From assembly GCA_002792275.1 (NCBI GenBank), contig PFOA01000081.1:1-32444 (forward strand): a stretch of DNA of 32,444 nucleotides, read 5' to 3'. The notes beneath the pieces were generated by a model. The model was not told where the DNA came from. It did not search any database and saw only the letters and a list, made by a program, of their open reading frames with translations. Numbering within the stretch: position 1 is the stretch's first letter; each line of letters opens with the position of its first letter. Of the stretch, positions 16,085 to 23,013 are shown one piece after another. This DNA is from Candidatus Saccharibacteria bacterium CG_4_10_14_0_2_um_filter_52_9 (GTDB taxonomy: Bacteria; Patescibacteriota; Saccharimonadia; Saccharimonadales; UBA4665). The position numbers and the translations under genes are program-made.

Positions 16085-17293
16085 TTATTGTTTGGCGGCC
16101 AGGTAGGCTTGGGCGGCCTGGAGCTGGGTGTCGGTGCCGGCTTTGGCGTCAGCGTCGCTGATTTTGACTATTTTGTCGGGGGTGACGCCTTTGTGGTTAA
16201 TGTTCTGGCCGTTGGGGCGGTACCAGCTGGCGACGGTGACCTTGAGTTGGGAGCCGTCACCGAAGTTAATCAGCTGCTGAACAACACCCTTGCCGTAGCT
16301 TTTTTCGCCTATCAGGTAGGCCTGGTTGTTGTCGTGCAAGGCGCCGGCCATGATTTCGGAGGCGCTGGCACTGCCGCCGTCAATCAATACAACCGTCGGG
16401 ATGCCGGTCAGAATGTTACCGCCCACGGAAGTACTGCTATCAGTTGTCCGGTTGCCCTGTTTTTCGTCGAGAACTTTCTGGCCTGGCGGTAACCACAGGC
16501 TGGAAACTTTAATAGCGGCATCCAGCAGGCCACCCGGGTCATTACGCATATCCAGGATGATGCCTTTTACGTTCTGACTCTTGAACTGCTCGGCGGCTTT
16601 TTGAGCCAGGCCAACGGTGTCCGGCGAAAATGAGGTGATTTGCAGGTAGCCTATATTGCCATCGAGCGTTTTACTCTTAACGCTGGGCAGATTAATGTCC
16701 TGGCGGGTGATGTTGAAGTCAAGTGACTGTTTATGGTCGCGCACAATTTGTAATTTAACCTGGGTGTTCTTGGGGCCGCGGATTTTGCTGACGGCTTCGT
16801 CGACCGACATACCGCTGGTAGTGGTGCCGTTAATGGAGGCAATGATGTCTTTGGGTTTAAGGCCAGCCTTAGCGGCCGGCAGGTCGTCTATGGGGGCGAT
16901 GACTTCCAGGTTGCCGTCGGCATCCTGCCCGAGCTGGGCGCCGATGCCGCTGAAAGAATTATTCAGCTGGTCGCTGAAGTCTTTGGCTTCTTTAGGCGTA
17001 AAATAAACCGTGTAGGGATCTTTGGTAGCCGTGGCCAGGCCGTGCTTCAGGCCATCCTGGAGTTGTTGGGCACTGAGCTTTCCATCGTAATTGTCTTTTA
17101 TAGATCGATAGAGCTGGTCGACTCCGGTGTAATCAAGTCGATTAGGCAAGCTACCGTTTACTGATGAATGGCGCTGAAGATCAATCCGGCCATTGCCGAC
17201 ATTCACTCCGGCCAGGAAAATAGCTGCAATCAGTAGTAGATTGGCTGTGCGGCGTGCCCAACGGCGGCCTTTACCCTTTGTTTTTAATCCCAT
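16085..17293 (-). CDS. C-terminal processing protease (S41 family, CtpA-like)
   Basis: About 402 residues from the ATG at 17293; the TTG start further upstream overlaps the -10 box. A basic N-terminus plus one hydrophobic helix (about 13-32) anchors or exports it. After a helical region comes a PDZ domain (about 110-190: GIGAQLGQD... PAAKAGLKPKDIIASINGTTTSGMS) and the S41 catalytic core with VLIDGGSASASEIMAGAL (Ser nucleophile) and GEKSYGKGVVQ (Lys at about 335). These proteases trim envelope proteins at their C-termini. TATACT (complement of 17302-17307) lies 8 nt before the ATG. It follows the CHAP hydrolase gene, so it may process cell-separation proteins; that link is inferred. Confidence 0.92.
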   Translation of the reverse strand: MGLKTKGKGRRWARRTANLLLIAAIFLAGVNVGNGRIDLQRHSSVNGSLPNRLDYTGVDQLYRSIKDNYDGKLSAQQLQDGLKHGLATATKDPYTVYFTPKEAKDFSDQLNNSFSGIGAQLGQDADGNLEVIAPIDDLPAAKAGLKPKDIIASINGTTTSGMSVDEAVSKIRGPKNTQVKLQIVRDHKQSLDFNITRQDINLPSVKSKTLDGNIGYLQITSFSPDTVGLAQKAAEQFKSQNVKGIILDMRNDPGGLLDAAIKVSSLWLPPGQKVLDEKQGNRTTDSSTSVGGNILTGIPTVVLIDGGSASASEIMAGALHDNNQAYLIGEKSYGKGVVQQLINFGDGSQLKVTVASWYRPNGQNINHKGVTPDKIVKISDADAKAGTDTQLQAAQAYLAAKQ

Positions 17294-17336
17294 TGCCACC
17301 AAGTATAGCAAATATTGGTGCCTTCGTTTTGACTAC

Positions 17337-17361
17337 TGTATAAAGTGATACACTTTATACA
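17337..17361. repeat. 25-bp palindrome, copy 2 (upstream of ctpA)
   Basis: The exact reverse complement of the element at 6510-6534: arms TGTATAAAGTG and CACTTTATACA around an ATA centre. It lies 44 bp before the ctpA start and 30 bp upstream of its -10 box, where a transcription factor could act. A looser partial match (TACACTTTGTGTATCACC) follows at 17371-17388. Confidence 0.8.
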
Positions 17362-17393
17362 CCTGTTAGGTACACTTTGTGTATCACCTTATC

Positions 17394-17414
17394 AACCCTG
17401 CGAAACGCAGGGTT
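17394..17414. terminator. Perfect 9-bp stem-loop between the CHAP gene and ctpA
   Basis: AACCCTGCG-AAA-CGCAGGGTT forms a tight 9-bp GC-rich hairpin in the gap after the CHAP gene stop (17447). It is shaped like a terminator stem but no T-run follows on either strand, so termination would be weak or factor-assisted. It could also be an mRNA processing or stability element. Confidence 0.4.
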
Positions 17415-17446
17415 GGGACGGCGACCAAAAAGCGCAAAAAATAGTC

Positions 17447-18589
17447 CTAGAAGTGGATGAAACGTAATCCACCCGGACTGATTGTATTAGTGGAGTAACG
17501 GCCGCTGAAATCGGTATTGTACTGGCTGATATTTATGGTGCCGTTAGAGTTGACGCTTTCGACGTACATAGAATGCCCCCAGCCACCGGAATTGCTTATA
17601 GCAACGTCGCCAGCCTGTGGGTTGTCATCAACCGGTATGCCAGCATTCTGAGCATTGTTGCCGGGTCGCCCGGTCCAGGGCCGTTCAAATGCCCATTGCC
17701 AAGCATCACCAACACCGCCCCAATACGGCATGTAGCGGCCGGAAGCGGCGACGCGGAAGGCGGTGTAACTGACGCATTCGCGGTTATACATACCCCAGTT
17801 ATCTAGAACTGAATCCTTGTCTATTTCGCACCACTTGGCTGGATAGCCCCCACCACATGCAGCGCCGTTGCCGGCGCCGCCGATGAAGCGGGAGTTGGCG
17901 GCAATCTGCTGACGCCGCAGTTCGGCAATCGCACCGGAGTTGACCGAAATTTGCTGATTATAAGCCACCTGCTGGCCTTCATTATAGGCCAATAATTGCT
18001 GTTGTTGATACTGGGCGGCGCCAAGCTGGTCATTCTGTTGCTTTTGTGAATTGACCAGTACGTCGAGGTCGGCTTTCTGTTTCTGTAGCTGGGCTTGTAA
18101 GGCCGCTATTTGTTTGATGCCGATGTCGATTTTGTTTTGCACGGTGGTGCGATACTCTTCACGGTCGACATAATCACTGAGGTTTTTGCTGGTCGCCAGC
18201 TCCTCGATAGTGCTGAGCTGGCCATCAATGTACATCGTCTTGATGTCTTCACCCAAGAATTTCTTTTGCTGGTCGATCTTGGCCTGGGCTTCGTTAATTT
18301 GTTGCTGTAGGCTGGCCTGCTGAGCCAGGTTGGCGTTAAGGGCGGCCTGCAAGGCGCTGATCTGGGCTTGTAGCTGATTGATAGCACCCTGGTAACTGCC
18401 CGCCTGATTAGCCAAGTTATTGACCAGGCTCTGGGCATCATTATTCTGGACTCTTAGGGCGTTGATCTGCTCATCAAACTGATCGGCGTGGGCAATCGAT
18501 GCTCCGCCGGCTATGCCAAGCGCCGCCAGCACCAGGATGAAGGCGCGTACACGAATTAAAACCGTCTTTGAAAATTTTTGTTTGGGCAT
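17447..18589 (-). CDS. Secreted coiled-coil CHAP peptidoglycan hydrolase (PcsB-like)
   Basis: About 380 residues from the ATG at 18589. A signal peptide (about 1-36, ending SIAHADQ) is followed by a long glutamine-rich coiled coil (about 37-232) in two antiparallel-type blocks, then a C-terminal CHAP amidase/endopeptidase domain (about 255-380) with catalytic Cys 272 (NRECVSYTAFRV) and His 339 (GGWGHSMYVES). This is the PcsB/CwlO architecture: the coiled coil keeps the hydrolase inactive until FtsEX pulls it open. ftsX and ftsE lie directly upstream in the same direction, supporting that partnership. A TATAAT box (complement of 18618-18623) lies 28 nt before the start, excluding the earlier Met codon. 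Confidence 0.92.
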   Translation of the reverse strand: MPKQKFSKTVLIRVRAFILVLAALGIAGGASIAHADQFDEQINALRVQNNDAQSLVNNLANQAGSYQGAINQLQAQISALQAALNANLAQQASLQQQINEAQAKIDQQKKFLGEDIKTMYIDGQLSTIEELATSKNLSDYVDREEYRTTVQNKIDIGIKQIAALQAQLQKQKADLDVLVNSQKQQNDQLGAAQYQQQQLLAYNEGQQVAYNQQISVNSGAIAELRRQQIAANSRFIGGAGNGAACGGGYPAKWCEIDKDSVLDNWGMYNRECVSYTAFRVAASGRYMPYWGGVGDAWQWAFERPWTGRPGNNAQNAGIPVDDNPQAGDVAISNSGGWGHSMYVESVNSNGTINISQYNTDFSGRYSTNTISPGGLRFIHF

Positions 18590-18685
18590 AGTTTTTGTTT
18601 GCTTTATGCGTGATCCAATTATACCATGTGACGTCAAATCCTACCCCCTCTTTGTGGTGCTAAATGCTGATTTAGACTTTGTGAC

Positions 18686-19636
18686 TTACTTGGTTTTAAA
18701 TTTGAGATATCGGTGGGTCGCTATAACAGAAGATGCCGTACCTATGATTATACCAATAGCAATTTGCAAGGTCAAAAGCTGGAAGAAATGAGCGTCAAAA
18801 TACTGGCTGGCATAGTTGATGTCGAGCAGGCCTAGGGAGCTGGCCTGCAAGGCGTTACTGGAGGCCAGAAAGGCCGAGTTAATAATCAGGATTGAAAAGA
18901 CCGCCGACAGCAGGCCATAAATAGCACTCTCTACCACGAACGGCCCGCGGATGTAGCCGGTGCCGGCCCCGAGCAGTCGCATAATCGTGATCTCATCGCG
19001 GCGGTTGAAGATGGCCATTTGGATAGTGTTAAAGATAATCAGGGCGCAGATGATGGCAAAAACAATCACCGTCACGACGCCGATTTTGCGCAAGACGTTG
19101 GTGGCGTGGGTAATATTATCAATGGCCTGTTTGCGGTCGCCATTATAAGACGGCGATCCCGGCGTCTGGAGCTTCGTGTTCTCCGGCGTAGTCAGGATGT
19201 CCTTGATGTGCTGGATTTCATTGAGGTCGCTGGGGTATATCTGGATGGTGGCCGGAATCGGATTACCGACTGTAGCCGCCGCGGTTATCAGATTCTGGTT
19301 GTTCTTGTTTTGGGCAATGTAGGCCTTGAGAGCGGCATCTTTATTAAGGTATTGAACCCGGTGAACGCTAGGCTGTTTTTTAAGCTGGGCCACTAATACT
19401 TTGGCCTGCGCCTCAGTGGTGGTGTCTTCCAGGTAGGCCGAAATGCTGATCTTATTGGTTATCTGGGCAATGGTGTTTTCGAAGGTGGCGTTGGTTATTA
19501 ACGAGAACAGGATGATGGTCAGGGTCACCACCATGACGGCAATAGCGGCTACGGCCAGTGTTACATTGCGCATAAAATTGACAATGCCGGTGTGAATGAT
19601 GCGCCACAGCGTTATCAGCCGTCGTTCCATAATCAT
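18686..19636 (-). CDS. ftsX: Cell division protein FtsX
   Basis: A 316-residue FtsX, the membrane half of the FtsEX complex that couples ATP hydrolysis in the cytoplasm to peptidoglycan hydrolases outside. One helix lies at about 25-48, then a large extracytoplasmic domain (about 50-190, ISISAYLEDTTTEAQ... LNEIQHIKDIL). Three helices follow in the C-terminal FtsX/MacB domain with RRDEITIMRLLGAGTGYIRGPFVVES. It begins 1 nt after the ftsE stop. Two ATGs at 19636 and 19630 are possible. The neighbouring CHAP coiled-coil hydrolase is its likely partner. Confidence 0.95.
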   Translation of the reverse strand: MIMERRLITLWRIIHTGIVNFMRNVTLAVAAIAVMVVTLTIILFSLITNATFENTIAQITNKISISAYLEDTTTEAQAKVLVAQLKKQPSVHRVQYLNKDAALKAYIAQNKNNQNLITAAATVGNPIPATIQIYPSDLNEIQHIKDILTTPENTKLQTPGSPSYNGDRKQAIDNITHATNVLRKIGVVTVIVFAIICALIIFNTIQMAIFNRRDEITIMRLLGAGTGYIRGPFVVESAIYGLLSAVFSILIINSAFLASSNALQASSLGLLDINYASQYFDAHFFQLLTLQIAIGIIIGTASSVIATHRYLKFKTK

Positions 19637-19637
19637 A

Positions 19638-20321
19638 CTAGTGCTTATACCCGGCGCTGGCGCGGTCGCTGGTGACTTTTCCGCCCTGGATAACGACGAC
19701 GCGGCGCTTTAATTTATCGACAATGTCCCGGTTGTGGGTGGTGAGCAGAACGGTGGTACCGTAACGATTAATCTTTTCCAGCACCTTTATGACGTCCCAG
19801 GCGTGCTTGGGGTCGAGGTTACCGGTGGGCTCGTCGGCAATCAGAATCCGCGGCTGGCGGACGATGGCTCGGGCAATCGCCACCCGCTGGCGTTCGCCGC
19901 CGGATAGCTGGCGCGGCATGCGGTCTTCTTTGCCCTTCAGGTTGACGATGTTCAGCACTTTGGGCACAGTGTGGCGGATCTCGCGGTTGCTGACACCGAC
20001 AATCTCCAGGGCAAAGGCCACGTTCTCATATACCGTTTTATTGGGCAGCAGTTTGAAATCCTGAAAGACAACGCCGATCTTGCGCCTGAGCAGTGGGATG
20101 TCTTTGTCTTTCAGCTTGTCGTAATCGATACTACCAATGATAATTTTGCCGCTGGTGGGGCGCTCCTCGCGGGTCAGCAATCTGAGAAGAGTTGTTTTGC
20201 CCGCCCCGCTCTGACCGATGACAATAACGAACTCTTTGGGTTCGACATGCAGACTGATACGGTCTAGCGCCGTCCCCTCGCTACGCACGTATTTTTTTGT
20301 CACCCTATCGAGTAGAATCAT
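19638..20321 (-). CDS. ftsE: Cell division ATP-binding protein FtsE
   Basis: A 227-residue ABC ATPase of the FtsEX complex. Walker [10 protein letters not shown] (about 36-44), Q-loop VVFQDFKLL, signature [16 protein letters not shown] (about 138-153), Walker [13 protein letters not shown] (about 159-170) and the H-loop TTHNRD are all intact. The open frame runs back to 20453, but that part overlaps the reverse-transcriptase gene. TATAAT (complement of 20329-20334) lies 7 nt before the ATG at 20321, fixing the start and indicating its own leaderless transcript. The DGR reverse transcriptase ends only 16 bp upstream. Confidence 0.96.
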   Translation of the reverse strand: MILLDRVTKKYVRSEGTALDRISLHVEPKEFVIVIGQSGAGKTTLLRLLTREERPTSGKIIIGSIDYDKLKDKDIPLLRRKIGVVFQDFKLLPNKTVYENVAFALEIVGVSNREIRHTVPKVLNIVNLKGKEDRMPRQLSGGERQRVAIARAIVRQPRILIADEPTGNLDPKHAWDVIKVLEKINRYGTTVLLTTHNRDIVDKLKRRVVVIQGGKVTSDRASAGYKH

Positions 20322-20337
20322 TACCTTGATTATACCA

Positions 20338-21345
20338 TTACAATAACCACGGCAGCTGCCTGGCTTGTTTGTAAGACAGGTGCATGGCTCGGTAACTACT
20401 AGCATTCCGGCTATTAATAGATTTATTGATTTTACGTGACATGGTTTTATCAATCACCGGCAGTTGCCTCGGATAAAGGTTATGCCCCAAGAAGTGCACA
20501 CCGTGCCGGGCTCGAATAATTACATCGTTCTTTTTATGAACTTTCAGAGAAAGTTTGTTAGACAACCACAGCGTCGCAATTTGCCTAGCCACTATGGCCG
20601 CCGGGCGATCCCGGAAGAACAGTACAAAATCGTCGCCATAGCGCACATAGGCCAGCGGTTTCAAAATGTGGCGGGCATAGCGGTCGAATTCGTTCAGATA
20701 GATGTTGGCGAAAATCTGGCTGGTCAAATTACCAATCGGGATACCCTGACTGACTGACTGACTGACTGACTGACTGACTGACTGACTGACTGACTGACTG
20801 ACTGACTGACTGACTGCATTTTCATAGCTGTCAATCACCTTGTCAAGCAAGTCCCGAGCCGGTGGATCTGAAACGATACGCTGCAAGCAACTCTTCAATA
20901 CCTGGTGATCAATGTGATCGAAAAACTTAGACACATCAGCCCGCCACAGCCACGCGCCGGAGTAATCAGTCATCAACCTACTAGTCCGTCGCAAAGCGGC
21001 GTGCAGACCCTTGCCTGGTCGGCAAGACCAGACATCAAAATCCAGACGCGGATCAACCAGCGGCACTAGGTAGTCATACATTAAGCGATGCACCACGCGA
21101 TCACGCACATTGGCGACGGCTATATCCCGACGCTTCTTTTCGCTGACAATTTTGTGATCATATGAGCCGTGCCGGTACTGTCCGTTATTTAGATCAGCAC
21201 ACAGCCGCAATAAATTAGTTTCCAGCTCACTTTCAAAAGCCATAACTGCCCGGCTGGGTTGCTTGCCGCGCCGAAAAGCCCGCCAAGATCGCCAAAGGTT
21301 TGTTAGACTAAGGTCTATGGAAGAACTGCCGGTCATCGCTGTCAT
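20338..21345 (-). CDS. DGR reverse transcriptase with an in-frame tetranucleotide tract
   Basis: A 335-residue reverse transcriptase of the diversity-generating retroelement type. The N-terminus (LTNLWRSWRAFRRGKQ... KKRRDIAVANVRDRVVHRLMYDYLVP) and CRPGKGLHAALRR match DGR RTs. Catalytic Asp 137 is in RADVSKFFDHID. Motif 4 GIPIGNLTSQ (201-210) has the SQ ending typical of DGR rather than the SP of group II introns, and YGDD (236-239) carries the other two aspartates. Residues 178-200 are a pure (SQSV)n run encoded by a CTGA tetranucleotide repeat, absent from usual DGR RTs. The enzyme copies the template RNA with errors at adenines. TATAAA (complement of 21354-21359) lies 8 nt before the ATG. 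The 5' end overlaps avd head-to-head. Confidence 0.93.
   Translation of the reverse strand: MTAMTGSSSIDLSLTNLWRSWRAFRRGKQPSRAVMAFESELETNLLRLCADLNNGQYRHGSYDHKIVSEKKRRDIAVANVRDRVVHRLMYDYLVPLVDPRLDFDVWSCRPGKGLHAALRRTSRLMTDYSGAWLWRADVSKFFDHIDHQVLKSCLQRIVSDPPARDLLDKVIDSYENAVSQSVSQSVSQSVSQSVSQSVSQGIPIGNLTSQIFANIYLNEFDRYARHILKPLAYVRYGDDFVLFFRDRPAAIVARQIATLWLSNKLSLKVHKKNDVIIRARHGVHFLGHNLYPRQLPVIDKTMSRKINKSINSRNASSYRAMHLSYKQARQLPWLL
20746..20816. repeat. Perfect CTGA tetranucleotide tract (17.75 units) inside the RT gene
   Basis: 71 bp of uninterrupted CTGA on the plus strand (TCAG on the coding strand). Because 4 and 3 share no factor, every frame encodes the same S-Q-S-V period with no stop, so the frame entering the tract is always open. 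Only a copy number matching the present one modulo 3 leaves it in the GIPIGNLTSQ frame. Both other frames stop within eight codons (…RVSRLVI-stop or GYPDW-stop), well before the YGDD motif. Confidence 0.97.
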
Positions 21346-21655
21346 TTATGAAGTTTATAAGAAATTGGTTGAGCTGAACACGGTAATTGATAAAAAGTAT
21401 CGGCACACGCTCGGCGAACCGGTTATTGTAGGTTGTGCCGAAGTATTGAAACAACTTGTCTTGGCCAAGCATGCGCCCAAACCGCTGAAGGCCAGCTATC
21501 TCATCCAGGCTGATGCCGAGGCCGAGCTAACGGCCATGAAATTGCGTGCCATTTTAGAGTTACACCTAGCTAACGAAACCAATGTTTTAAAAATACAGGC
21601 TCGCTTAAGCGAAGCTCGCCGGATGATCGGCGGCTGGCGCAAAAGCGTGCCTTAA
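21317..21655 (+). CDS. avd: DGR accessory protein Avd (four-helix bundle)
   Basis: A 112-residue helical protein of the Avd family, which forms a pentameric barrel that binds the DGR RT and template RNA. Family marks are the start MEELPVIAVIYEVYKKLVELNTVIDKKYRHTLGE, the alternating helical heptads, and the ending EARRMIGGWRKS, matching the (R)MLGGWxKS end of known Avd proteins. It reads in the opposite direction to RT, TR and target. Its start overlaps the RT 5' end by 29 bp, so both genes share sequence head-to-head. Its stop lies 21 bp before the template repeat. The 54-nt extension to the ATG at 21263 is rejected because it lies within RT coding sequence and outside the family alignment. 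Confidence 0.88.
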   Translation: MEELPVIAVIYEVYKKLVELNTVIDKKYRHTLGEPVIVGCAEVLKQLVLAKHAPKPLKASYLIQADAEAELTAMKLRAILELHLANETNVLKIQARLSEARRMIGGWRKSVP

Positions 21656-21676
21656 TTGCTGTAATCCTTTGCACTT

Positions 21677-21786
21677 CACCGCGAGGCGACCGTTGTTGTC
21701 ATTCTCGGCATTCGAGTTGTTCAAGTTCGGCTGGCCATCGTTGTTGACGATAGAGTTCGGGACGCCAGACCAGCCCCCGAACCGCT
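21677..21786 (-). repeat. DGR template repeat (TR1)
   Basis: 110 bp that align end to end with the variable repeat at 22052-22163. Read on the minus strand it is rich in AAC codons (conceptually RFGGWSGVP… then an N-rich stretch ending NGRLAV), the hallmark of a DGR template. All 16 substitutions against the VR fall on its adenines (16 of 26 A positions); no C, G or T position is substituted. The only other difference is a 2-nt insertion in the VR. It is probably transcribed as a non-coding RNA from the minus strand, towards avd and the RT. Confidence 0.95.
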
Positions 21787-22051
21787 ATATTTCCATCACG
21801 GTCTTTTCTGCCAGTCACGCATGACTGGCTTCTTGTTTCTCATTCCGCAAACCGGAATCGTGATAGCAAACGTGGGGTGTAAAGGGTTCTTGATGTGTCG
21901 GCGACACGACCGCTCCGAGGCGGTAACATCACTGAGCCGACAAAATCACACGAGGCACCGATAGCTTTCGCCTTGGATTACTTACCTCTTGTTTTAGATT
22001 GTAGCAAAAGAAAAAGGCTTCAGGAAAGCGGCAAAGCCCAAAACTTTACCC
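21787..22051. other. TR-VR spacer with several short perfect hairpins, no gene
   Basis: No supported coding frame. Perfect inverted repeats: CCAGTCA-4-TGACTGG (21811-21828), ATTCCG-5-CGGAAT (21842-21858), GTGTC-3-GACAC (21895-21907) and ACCGC-6-GCGGT (21909-21924). In characterised DGRs a hairpin just after the VR is needed for efficient retargeting and the template RNA extends beyond the TR, so these may be parts of the DGR RNA or retargeting structures. Which ones matter cannot be told from the sequence. Confidence 0.55.
22006..22038 (-). terminator. Probable intrinsic terminator of the DGR target gene
   Basis: On the minus strand GGCTT (22034-22038) pairs with AAGCC (22016-22020) across a 13-nt loop, followed directly by TTTTTCTTTT (complement of 22006-22015). 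The stem is short but the T-rich tail and the place, just after the target gene stop at 22046-22048, fit a rho-independent terminator. It may also be the VR-proximal hairpin. Confidence 0.45.
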
Positions 22052-22163
22052 CACCGCGAGGCGACCGTCGCTGCCAACCTCGGCAACCGAGTCGTTCAAG
22101 CGCGGCCGGCCATCGTAGAGGCGACGACAGAGTCCGGGACGCCAGACCAGCCCCCGAACCGCT
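22052..22163 (-). repeat. DGR variable repeat (VR)
   Basis: 112 bp at the 3' end of the target gene, homologous to TR1. Relative to TR1 on the coding strand there are 16 substitutions, every one at a template adenine (to G, C or T), plus one 2-nt insertion that looks like a CT duplication (GCCTAC to GCCTCTAC, around 22115-22122). The 5' part (RFGGWSGVP) and the last 15 bp before the stop are unchanged, the latter being the expected initiation-of-mutagenic-homology end. Confidence 0.95.
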
Positions 22164-22941
22164 TGGCGTCTAGATTGAAGTGACGGATATAGGTTTTGTA
22201 AAAGGCTTCGCTATCGCTCAAAGTATCGCCCGATGCCCGCAAAGTCTGCCAGTAGGTAACGGCTTCGAGTACACTTGGTACTTTCAGGCTTGGGTTAGCT
22301 TTTTGCATTTCCGCCAGTTTTGCCTGCTGTTTTACTACGGTGCCGGTCAGCGCTTCGTCAAACTTGCTTGGGATTAAGCTGAACATGACGTCATTCCCAT
22401 TTGACGGGTCAGTGCCGGCCAGTTCTTGGGGGCTATATTTCTTATACAGATTCTCATAAACAGAGGTTTCATATGGCTGTTGCTCACCAAAAGTTTTGGC
22501 CAGACGCTCTACTTCGCCTTTCTCAAGCTCTACATTGGGAGTAGCCACGAGCGTAAAACGCAACTCCGGATCGGCCTCCATAGCTGCTTGCACATAGGCT
22601 ACCTTTTCATCGGTCAGCCAGGTCTCAAATTCAATAGTGATTTCTGTCTCAGAGCCTATACTGACGCGGTCTTTAGTTTTGCGTCCGTCATCAAGTTTTT
22701 GAGTAAGCGTGTCGTAAGCAAGGTAGGCCGTATTCAGCTGGCCGTAGAGGCTTTCGCGAACCTCGTCTAACGTTTCTGGGTGTGTGGTGGCTTCAACTGC
22801 CACGGCAGCGGCCGCAAGCGGCAGCTCTAAACCCCGCACTTGAGCAGCTTCAGCGATTTCTTGAGCCGCACTAATTAGCCACTCATCTGATTGCTCTGCC
22901 GGATTGACTTGTACCGATATACCGTTGCCTTTAAGTTCCAC
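22096..22941 (-). CDS. DGR target protein, frameshifted within the VR (truncated to 281 aa)
   Basis: A 281-residue product as it stands. It starts at GTG (22941) with AGGAG 6 nt upstream and a strong promoter before that. It has no signal peptide or membrane helix; residues 20-85 and 195-260 look helical, and the middle is mixed. The end YIRHFNLDAKRFGGWSGVP leads into the VR, as in DGR targets of CPR bacteria. An extra CT in the VR shifts the frame, giving STMAGRA and a UGA at 22096-22098. Removing those two bases restores a VR-coded tail ending DGRLAVG and a TAA at 22046-22048 (297 residues). The VR domain is probably a C-type-lectin-like ligand-binding fold; the ligand is unknown. Confidence 0.85.
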   Translation of the reverse strand: MELKGNGISVQVNPAEQSDEWLISAAQEIAEAAQVRGLELPLAAAAVAVEATTHPETLDEVRESLYGQLNTAYLAYDTLTQKLDDGRKTKDRVSIGSETEITIEFETWLTDEKVAYVQAAMEADPELRFTLVATPNVELEKGEVERLAKTFGEQQPYETSVYENLYKKYSPQELAGTDPSNGNDVMFSLIPSKFDEALTGTVVKQQAKLAEMQKANPSLKVPSVLEAVTYWQTLRASGDTLSDSEAFYKTYIRHFNLDAKRFGGWSGVPDSVVASTMAGRA

Positions 22942-22973
22942 AGCTAACTCCTTACATCTCTATAATGTTTGCT

Positions 22974-23003
22974 ATTTTATCATCATTATACTACTTATGT
23001 CAA
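22974..23003 (-). promoter_or_regulatory. Sigma70-type promoter of the DGR target gene
   Basis: On the minus strand a perfect TTGACA (complement of 22998-23003), an 18-nt spacer and TAAAAT (complement of 22974-22979), about 33 nt before the GTG start. A second TATAAT-like box lies within the spacer. This is one of the best consensus promoters in the window and gives the target its own transcription rather than read-through from prfB. Confidence 0.7.
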
Positions 23004-23013
23004 GTTTTTGTGT

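Noticed and set aside
17394-17414. Canonical rho-independent terminator
   Set aside because: The stem is excellent but neither strand has the T-run after it; kept only as a low-confidence terminator-like hairpin.
20322-20453. Upstream start for FtsE giving a 271-residue protein
   Set aside because: The extra 44 residues overlap the reverse-transcriptase gene and its stop, and the -10 box lies between them and the conserved start MILLDR.
20746-20816. CRISPR array or minisatellite
   Set aside because: The unit is only 4 bp with no spacers; it is a simple tetranucleotide tract within a coding frame.
21895-22173. Plus-strand open frame across the TR-VR spacer and VR
   Set aside because: It is the reverse of the VR and target end; composition is Arg/Pro-rich and the A-specific TR/VR changes make sense only on the minus strand.
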